A stretch of DNA of 10,580 bases, taken from an uncultured Campylobacter sp. (GTDB taxonomy: Bacteria; Campylobacterota; Campylobacteria; Campylobacterales; Campylobacteraceae). Each line of letters begins with the position of its first letter. The first letter of the stretch is position 1. The stretch is taken from contig NZ_CALHHX010000117.1 in assembly GCF_938030685.1 (NCBI RefSeq), forward strand, positions 1 through 10,580. Reading direction: 5' to 3'. The translations under genes were made by a program, and so were the position numbers. Shown in pieces: positions 6,604-10,580 of the stretch. Under the pieces are notes generated by a model that was not told the origin of the DNA, did not search any database, and worked only from the letters and a program-made list of their open reading frames with translations.

Positions 6604-6705
6604 TGGCTTGTTTCCTTTTTTACCGAATTGTCTTTCTTACACTGAAAGAACGAGAGCTAATTTTAGCTAATCAATCCTTAACGATAAATTTAAAAAATAT
6701 TAAAA
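6604..6705 (-). promoter_or_regulatory. thrS upstream region with candidate promoter and small hairpin
   Basis: The 102 bases between the efflux gene stop and thrS ATG hold TAAAAT (minus strand, 6665-6660), a one-mismatch -10 box, inside the palindrome GCTAA-TT-TTAGC (6656-6667). Further toward thrS a 6-bp hairpin TCTTTC/GAAAGA (6631-6636 with 6644-6649) would lie in the mRNA leader. T-runs above 6690 could act as the preceding gene's terminator or as promoter UP-like sequence. No T-box or known leader is recognised. Confidence 0.35.
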
Positions 6706-7905
6706 TTAAAATTTTTGATTCTTTTCTCGCAATAAAAAATACACAGCGTTCGCACAAAGAGCACAAATCGCCATCACACTTGCGAGCAAAAACGGCTTAT
6801 TCGCTCCCACTGCACCCACGATAAACGAAATAGCCCCGGCGATGGCAAACTGCATAGTCCCCAGTACCGCCGAAGCTGCGCCAGAGTTGCCGTCCTTATA
6901 CAGCGCCATCGCAAGCGTCGTGGCGTTAGGCGCGACAAAGCCGAGCGATGAAAGCAATACGAAAAGCGAAGCCTCAAAGCAGATGAAGGGAAGGCCAAGC
7001 ATAGCGCATGCGAGCAAAATCAGGCTCATCACAAGCATCGCTATTACACCGAAATTTAATAAAGCTGTGGGTTCGCGCTTTTGCACGAGCTTGGCATTTA
7101 GTGCCGAAACAAGGGTCATTCCAAGAGCGTTTATGCCGAATACTGCGCCGAAAGCGCGCTCGCTAAGCCCGTAATAATCCAAAAATATAAAGCTCGAGCC
7201 CGTTATATAGGCAAAAAGTGCGCTCATCGCAACCGCAAATCCTAGCGTATAGCGCATAAATTCTTTATTTCGCAAGATTATGCCGTATTCGCCAAGCACG
7301 CCTTTCACGCTAAGTGTAGCAGTCCCATCTATCTGCGCGCTCTCGCTAAGTCCGAAAAATATGAATACGAAAAGCAAAATTCCAAGCGCAAACAAAATCG
7401 CAAAAATCGCTTGCCATGAGAAAAAATCTAGCACAAATCCACCTAGAGTTGGTGCTAGCATCGGCGCTAGCGAGCCTACGACCATCATCAGCGCAAACAT
7501 CGCCGCAGCCTCGTGCAGTTCGAATTTATCATTAATTACGGCTCGCGCAAGTACCACTCCCGCGCACCCGCCTAAAGCTTGCAAAAATCTAAAAAATATA
7601 AACGCGTAAACGCTATCAAAGCTCACGCAAGCAAGCGACGCAAATATAAAAAGCAAAATGCCCGCGTATAACGGCTTTTTACGACCAAATTTATCGCTTA
7701 GCGGCCCATAAACTAGCTGTCCTAGCGCAAAAGCGATGAAAAAACTCGCAACTGATAGCTGAGTGTAAAACTCGCTCGTAGCAAAGCTTGCCTTTACCTT
7801 TTCCAGCGCGGGCAGATACATATCGGTAGACAAGGGCGCCAGAGCCGACATATAGGCAAGTATAATCACCAGCTTAAATTTAGCGAATTTACTTTGTTTG
7901 ACCAT
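6706..7905 (-). CDS. Bcr/CflA-family multidrug efflux transporter (MFS)
   Basis: A 399-residue inner-membrane proton antiporter of the drug:H+ antiporter-1 type with 12 predicted transmembrane segments. The first helix ends in the Bcr/CflA hallmark STDMYLPAL, and the loop between helices 2 and 3 has motif A (GPLSDKFGRKKPL). Helix 4 carries FRFLQALGGCAG followed by VVLARAVI, matching motif B with its membrane Arg. Helix 5 has VVGSLAPMLAPTLGGFVLD, the antiporter motif C region. Expected substrates would be bicyclomycin-, chloramphenicol- or sulfonamide-like compounds, but specificity cannot be read from sequence. Start: ATG at 7905; an in-frame TTG at 7917 would add four residues but lacks a binding site. 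The gene begins 17 bases inside the end of the kinase-like gene, so the two are probably translated from one mRNA. No adjacent regulator gene is seen. Confidence 0.9.
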   Translation of the reverse strand: MVKQSKFAKFKLVIILAYMSALAPLSTDMYLPALEKVKASFATSEFYTQLSVASFFIAFALGQLVYGPLSDKFGRKKPLYAGILLFIFASLACVSFDSVYAFIFFRFLQALGGCAGVVLARAVINDKFELHEAAAMFALMMVVGSLAPMLAPTLGGFVLDFFSWQAIFAILFALGILLFVFIFFGLSESAQIDGTATLSVKGVLGEYGIILRNKEFMRYTLGFAVAMSALFAYITGSSFIFLDYYGLSERAFGAVFGINALGMTLVSALNAKLVQKREPTALLNFGVIAMLVMSLILLACAMLGLPFICFEASLFVLLSSLGFVAPNATTLAMALYKDGNSGAASAVLGTMQFAIAGAISFIVGAVGANKPFLLASVMAICALCANAVYFLLREKNQKF

Positions 7906-8626
7906 CGTTTTTCTCAATTATTTTTAGGCAGAGCTCAAACGTGCGCACGAGCGCGTTTAGATCTTTAAATTTTTGCGGCAAGAGCCTGGCAATAAAATAT
8001 ATCGGACGCAGCGCAAGTACCGTAGCCCACGCACTTTGCACTACATCCTGCCCGCCGCTTGAGGCGTAGGTGTAAATGCTTGCGCGCACAAAGCCTTCGC
8101 TCAGACCTTCGCGACAAAGATCATAGACAAACAGCAAAAAATCTCGCATTTTGGCTTTTTGCAGATCACCGCGCTCGCCGCGATTTTCAAAATCTATAAA
8201 TTTCATCTCGCCGTTTTTTACTAAGACGTCGCGCAGTGCGGGTCTGCCGTGTATGAAGCCGCGCGAATGTAGATGTGCTAACGCTGCAGCGTAGCCCTGA
8301 ATGAGCGCCACGCAAGTCGCCTCATCCGAGCTTTTTAGCACCTCGTCCACCGGCGTGCCGCCGTCTTTGAGTACGAAAAAGCTCTCGTCTCGCAGCACCA
8401 GCTGCGGCACAGGCGCGCCGGCTGCGTATAGGCTCTCGCATTTTAGCGCTTCGTAATCGAAAGCGGCTTTCGGATTTGCTTTAAATATTTTCGTAAGCAA
8501 TCCACCGCGGATGCGCAGTTCCGGCTGCTTTAGCCAGTATTTCTCACCCTCGAAACTAAAGCTCGTGACGCGCTCGCCAGGATGATTTTTTAGAATTTCA
8601 TTTACATATTCTTTAAAATTTTGCAT
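7889..8626 (-). CDS. Atypical WaaP/InaA-like kinase-fold protein
   Basis: A 245-residue cytosolic protein of the small bacterial lipopolysaccharide-kinase/InaA-like group. A short N-lobe includes K33 (in YWLKQPE) and E59 (in FDYEALKCESL), possible ATP-binding Lys and helix-C Glu. The C-lobe has ALAHLHSRGFIHGRPALRD (126-133) and KFIDFE (142-147). In most relatives of this superfamily the catalytic loop is HGDxxxxN and the metal site DFG/DFE; here the first Asp is Arg128 and the Asn is Asp133. I recall HGRPALRD-type loops in proteins labelled toluene-tolerance or putative phosphotransferase, so this is a subfamily feature rather than damage. The last part (about 165-240) is helical and hydrophobic. 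The ATG at 8626 has no good Shine-Dalgarno sequence and sits beneath a 9-bp hairpin. The gene overlaps the efflux transporter gene by 17 bases. The substrate is unknown; a sugar/lipid phosphotransferase or a pseudokinase are both possible. Confidence 0.72.
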   Translation of the reverse strand: MQNFKEYVNEILKNHPGERVTSFSFEGEKYWLKQPELRIRGGLLTKIFKANPKAAFDYEALKCESLYAAGAPVPQLVLRDESFFVLKDGGTPVDEVLKSSDEATCVALIQGYAAALAHLHSRGFIHGRPALRDVLVKNGEMKFIDFENRGERGDLQKAKMRDFLLFVYDLCREGLSEGFVRASIYTYASSGGQDVVQSAWATVLALRPIYFIARLLPQKFKDLNALVRTFELCLKIIEKNDGQTK

Positions 8627-8631
8627 TCAAT

Positions 8632-8667
8632 AAATTTAGCGAATTTTTTTTAGAAAGAGCTAAATTT
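8632..8667 (-). promoter_or_regulatory. Hairpin immediately upstream of the kinase-like gene start
   Basis: AAATTTAGC (8632-8640) and GCTAAATTT (8659-8667) are exact 9-bp inverted repeats around an 18-base loop. On the minus strand the stem ends five bases (ATTGA) before the ATG at 8626, so it covers the place where a ribosome binding site would be. It could limit translation, or the loop and stem could be part of the promoter. No Shine-Dalgarno sequence is visible anywhere in it. Confidence 0.45.
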
Positions 8668-8888
8668 GCGAGTTTTATTTCATTAAGTTCCATATGTCCG
8701 CATAAAATTTATTACATAAATTCGGCGGGGCTAAATTTTAAAACTATCAAGTAGAATTTATTGAAGTCTTGGAATTTTGTAGCGCAGGAAACAGCAAAAG
8801 CGCATAATTTTAAAATTTAGCAGTTGGATAAAATTTCAGAATTTTACAAAAACTAAGATTTGCGTCAAAAAATTTTAAAACCTAGAAG
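8668..8888. other. A/T-rich non-coding spacer
   Basis: About 220 bases between the kinase-like gene leader and the tRNA-Glu 3' end. There is no open reading frame with coding character. The side next to the tRNA reads on the minus strand as AGGTTTTAAAATTTTTTGAC, a T-rich tract that may end the tRNA transcript. The rest is AAATTT-type words and A/T-rich DNA that may contain the promoter of the kinase-efflux pair. No RNA gene is recognised. Confidence 0.5.
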
Positions 8889-8963
8889 TGGCGACCCCTA
8901 CGAGATTCGAACTCGTTTTACCGCCGTGAAAGGGCGATGTCCTAACCGTTAGACGAAGGGGCC
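8889..8963 (-). tRNA. tRNA-Glu (anticodon UUC)
   Basis: A 75-base tRNA gene, CCA included in the DNA (8891-8889 read on the minus strand). The acceptor stem pairs GGCCCCT at the 5' end with AGGGGTC at the 3' end (one G-U pair), with G as discriminator. The D-arm carries GTCTAACGGTTAGGAC. The anticodon arm has stem TCGCC/GGCGG and loop CTTTCAC, giving UUC at 8930-8928. The T-arm is CGAGTTCGAATCTCG. All invariant positions expected of tRNA-Glu are present, and no intron or mismatch is seen. It stands alone rather than in a tRNA cluster, divergent from the lipoprotein gene. Confidence 0.97.
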
Positions 8964-9022
8964 ACTTAATCTGGTATTAAGATTAAAGGCGGTATTCTAC
9001 TCAAGACGCACTTAAACCCAAC
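8964..9022 (-). promoter_or_regulatory. Candidate tRNA-Glu promoter and leader
   Basis: On the minus strand TAGAAT (8999-8994) is a one-mismatch -10 box about 31 bases before the mature tRNA 5' end, with TTGGGT 16 bases further upstream as a weak -35. Between them and the tRNA lies a 6-bp inverted repeat CTTAAT/ATTAAG (8965-8970 with 8976-8981), ending one base from the RNase P cleavage point. The lipoprotein gene's promoter must lie in the same 77 bases on the other strand. Confidence 0.4.
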
Positions 9023-9040
9023 TTAAATTAAGGATTATTT

Positions 9041-9532
9041 ATGAAATGCTCTTTTCTGGCGCCGCTTGCACTTTCGCTTCTGCTCGCAGGCTGCGCTACC
9101 ACCGCACTCAAGCCCGCTTCTACGCAAGCTGTAAATTTCACCGTCATTTCGCCGCTTACTCGCACCAGCGACGCGGGCTTTATGCGTAAATTTAAAAACC
9201 AAACCGAGGTTCAAATTTACGCAAGCGGCATCAGCGTGCTGAGCCTGGTTTTAAAAGGCGATAAAATTTGCATGAACGGCGCGTGCGACGACGAGCTCGT
9301 TTTCAATAAAAAATTCTTTGGCGCCGAGCATTACCGCGGACTTCTGGGCGAAATCCTAGACGGCAAGCCGATCTTCGGTGGCAGCGACGCGGGCGGCCAC
9401 TGCTTTGAACAAAGCCTGCAAGCTGGCTCTATCGATTATAAGGTTTGCCGCGACAAGGACGGCGGCGGAAGATTCATAAGCTTCGCCGACGCAAAGCGCC
9501 GCGTAAAGATTAAAATCCGCGAGCTGCAGTAA
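9041..9532 (+). CDS. Small lipoprotein of unknown function
   Basis: A 163-residue exported lipoprotein. The signal peptide MKCSFLAPLALSLLLAGC carries the lipobox L-A-G-C18, so mature protein starts at a diacylated Cys followed by ATT. The remainder is soluble and probably periplasm-facing, with no transmembrane helix. It contains four further Cys residues (in KICMNGACDDE, HCFEQ and YKVCRDK), which could form two disulfides and so make it a plausible client of the Dsb-like system. FNKKFFG, YRGLLGEIL and GKPIFGG look like a family core; I have a weak impression of similar Campylobacter/Helicobacter lipoproteins but cannot name one. AAGGA at 9030-9034 lies six bases before the ATG. The gene is divergent from tRNA-Glu and stands alone. 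Being a lipoprotein is secure; the function is unknown. Confidence 0.85.
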   Translation: MKCSFLAPLALSLLLAGCATTALKPASTQAVNFTVISPLTRTSDAGFMRKFKNQTEVQIYASGISVLSLVLKGDKICMNGACDDELVFNKKFFGAEHYRGLLGEILDGKPIFGGSDAGGHCFEQSLQAGSIDYKVCRDKDGGGRFISFADAKRRVKIKIRELQ

Positions 9533-9891
9533 AATTTTGCGCTAGCCGCGAGCAATGTTTGTAGCGCGTGAGATGCAATTCCGCGGGCGGCGCGAGCAAA
9601 TCGCGAACGAGTAAAATTTCGCGCAGCGGGCGTTTGTAAGTGCGCGGAAATAATGCGCTTCGGTAGCCGCCTCAAAACACGGCGCGAGCGGTCAAAATTC
9701 CATTACTCGGTGGGGTAGTTTTCAGCTTGTGCAAACGGCGCGGTTTTATTGATGTTCTGCACAGGCTCTTCGCGGCGAAATTTACTAAGCAGCGCGTATG
9801 TGCGAAAGAAAAAGCGCGCATTTAAATTTAAAAAATCCGCGCACGGCTCGGGTTTATGAAATTTTGCCGTACGCGGCGTAAAATAAAATTT
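9533..9891. other. GC-rich non-coding spacer before nfo
   Basis: About 360 bases rich in GCGC/CGCG words, with no plus-strand gene. A minus-strand open frame (9703-10002) starts inside nfo and has no recognisable domain, so I treat it as antisense. Two candidate hairpins that could end the lipoprotein transcript are GCGCTA/TAGCGC (9539-9544 with 9562-9567) and ATTTCGCGCA/TGCGCGGAAAT with one bulged base (9616-9625 with 9641-9651). Neither has a T-tail. A/T-rich DNA near 9820-9890 probably holds the nfo promoter. Confidence 0.5.
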
Positions 9892-9898
9892 AGGAGGT
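9892..9898 (+). promoter_or_regulatory. Consensus Shine-Dalgarno site of nfo
   Basis: AGGAGGT, an exact match to the 16S rRNA anti-Shine-Dalgarno complement, lies three bases before the ATG at 9902 and fixes the nfo start. The spacing is short but the core is the strongest in the window. Confidence 0.85.
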
Positions 9899-9901
9899 AA
9901 A

Positions 9902-10580
9902 ATGAAGCGGATCGGAGCGCACGTGAGCGCTAGCGGCGGGGTTTCTAACGCGCCGTTAAACGCCGCAAAGATCGGGGCGGACGCGTTTGCGATGTTCGTC
10001 AAAAATCAACGCAGATGGGATGCGCCGCCGCTTAGTGCAGAGGGGATCGCCGCATTTAAGGACGCGCTGAGGCAAAGCGGCATCCGCGCGGAGCATGTCT
10101 TGGTGCACGACAGCTACCTCATAAATTTGGGCCATCCGCGCGAGGCAGAGCGCGAGAAGTCCCTAAACGCCTTCATGGACGAGATCCGCCGCTGCGAGGC
10201 GCTCGGGCTTAAGCTTTTGAACTTTCATCCCGGCTCGCATCTAAATGAAATTTCAGCTCAAGTGTGCCTGGATAATATCGCAGGGGCGCTAAATTTCGCC
10301 ATCGCAAACACCAGTGGCGTCAAGCTCGTGCTCGAAAATACCGCGGGCCAGGGCTCCAATCTCGGCTATGATTTCGCTCAGCTCGCTTACGTGATCGGCA
10401 AAATTTCAAACAAAGATCGCATCGGCGTCTGCATCGACACCTGTCACGCGTTCGCCGCAAGATACGACCTCCGCAGCCCGCAGGCCTACGAGCGCACGAT
10501 GAGCGAGTTTGACCGCGCGATCGGCTATAAATTTTTAAGCGGCATGCACCTAAACGACACGAAAAACGAGCTTGGCGTGC
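9902..10580 (+). CDS. nfo: Endonuclease IV (AP endonuclease), truncated by window end
   Basis: The first 226 residues of an enzyme of about 280 residues; the frame runs off the window without a stop. Endonuclease IV cuts 5' to abasic sites and removes 3' blocks in base-excision repair, using three zinc ions in a TIM barrel. The sequence begins MKRIGAHVSASGGVSNA, the family's typical opening. The zinc ligands known from E. coli fall at identical numbers: H69, H109 (in NFHPGSH), E145 (in LVLENTAGQGSNLG), D179 and H182 (in CIDTCHAFAA), and H216 (in MHLNDTK). The remaining ligands (Asp, His and Glu near 229-261) lie outside the window. The start is decided by AGGAGGT just upstream. It is divergent in function from its neighbours and probably transcribed alone or with genes to the right that are not visible. 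Confidence 0.97.
   Translation, partial: MKRIGAHVSASGGVSNAPLNAAKIGADAFAMFVKNQRRWDAPPLSAEGIAAFKDALRQSGIRAEHVLVHDSYLINLGHPREAEREKSLNAFMDEIRRCEALGLKLLNFHPGSHLNEISAQVCLDNIAGALNFAIANTSGVKLVLENTAGQGSNLGYDFAQLAYVIGKISNKDRIGVCIDTCHAFAARYDLRSPQAYERTMSEFDRAIGYKFLSGMHLNDTKNELGV

Noticed and set aside
6604..6705. T-box or other tRNA-sensing leader for thrS
   Set aside because: The leader is about 100 bases, lacks the T-box core sequence and antiterminator, and such elements are not expected in this phylum.
6842..7609. Plus-strand open frames opposite the efflux transporter
   Set aside because: Ser/Ala/Thr/Lys-rich translations are typical antisense images of hydrophobic membrane-protein codons.
9703..10002. 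Minus-strand open frame of 99 codons across the nfo start
   Set aside because: It overlaps the well-supported beginning of nfo in antisense, has no recognisable domain and no clear ribosome binding site.
1..10580. AAATTT/TAAATTT words as DNA uptake signals
   Set aside because: The words are short, A/T-rich, variable at their edges and found in every context; a uptake role cannot be supported from one window.
1..10580. Mobile element, prophage, CRISPR array or phase-variable homopolymer tract
   Set aside because: I saw no transposase, integrase, spaced direct repeats or coding homopolymer runs of nine or more that would switch a frame.

Overview
The window looks like a chromosomal segment of a Campylobacter-type organism (Campylobacterota). 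The reasons are ThrRS and IF3 proteins that read like the Campylobacter forms, a ThrRS without a full N-terminal TGS domain, and intergenic DNA saturated with AAATTT/TAAATTT words beside fairly GC-rich coding sequence. The oral, higher-GC Campylobacter species (for example the C. gracilis type) are a guess only. I see no insertion sequence, prophage, CRISPR array or plasmid gene.

Layout. Positions 2-715 (+) encode a periplasmic DsbC-like thioredoxin-fold protein with a CPFC active site. After a non-coding convergent gap (716-1208) comes a minus-strand gene (3170-1209) for an unusual autotransporter. Its passenger reads as a spherulin-4/GH135-like TIM-barrel glycosidase joined to a C-terminal outer-membrane beta-barrel. 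Upstream of it, also on the minus strand, lies the classical translation cluster thrS-infC-rpmI-rplT (6603 down to 3299). thrS and infC overlap at a TTGA stop/start, while rpmI-rplT are set apart from infC by about 316 bp holding a strong hairpin and a likely separate promoter. Further upstream on the minus strand is a translationally overlapping pair: an atypical WaaP/InaA-like kinase-fold protein (8626-7889) and a Bcr/CflA-type drug efflux transporter (7905-6706). A single tRNA-Glu(UUC) gene (minus, 8963-8889) is divergent from a small lipoprotein gene (9041-9532, plus). The window ends inside nfo, encoding endonuclease IV (9902 onward, plus, truncated by the window edge).

How the parts relate. 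Most of the window is housekeeping: translation initiation, threonyl-tRNA charging, two 50S proteins, tRNA-Glu and base-excision repair. The envelope genes (Dsb-like protein, autotransporter, efflux pump, lipoprotein) are interspersed. The most notable item is the autotransporter. Eight strand-like segments occur in TIM-barrel order, with an Asp-Glu pair after strand 4 and a Glu after strand 6, matching the acidic residues I recall for GH135 Sph3. A glycosidase displayed by a type Va secretion barrel would be a candidate matrix- or polysaccharide-degrading surface enzyme. A second theme is a recurring set of intergenic inverted repeats whose arms carry AAATTT, possibly bidirectional terminators or mRNA leader structures.
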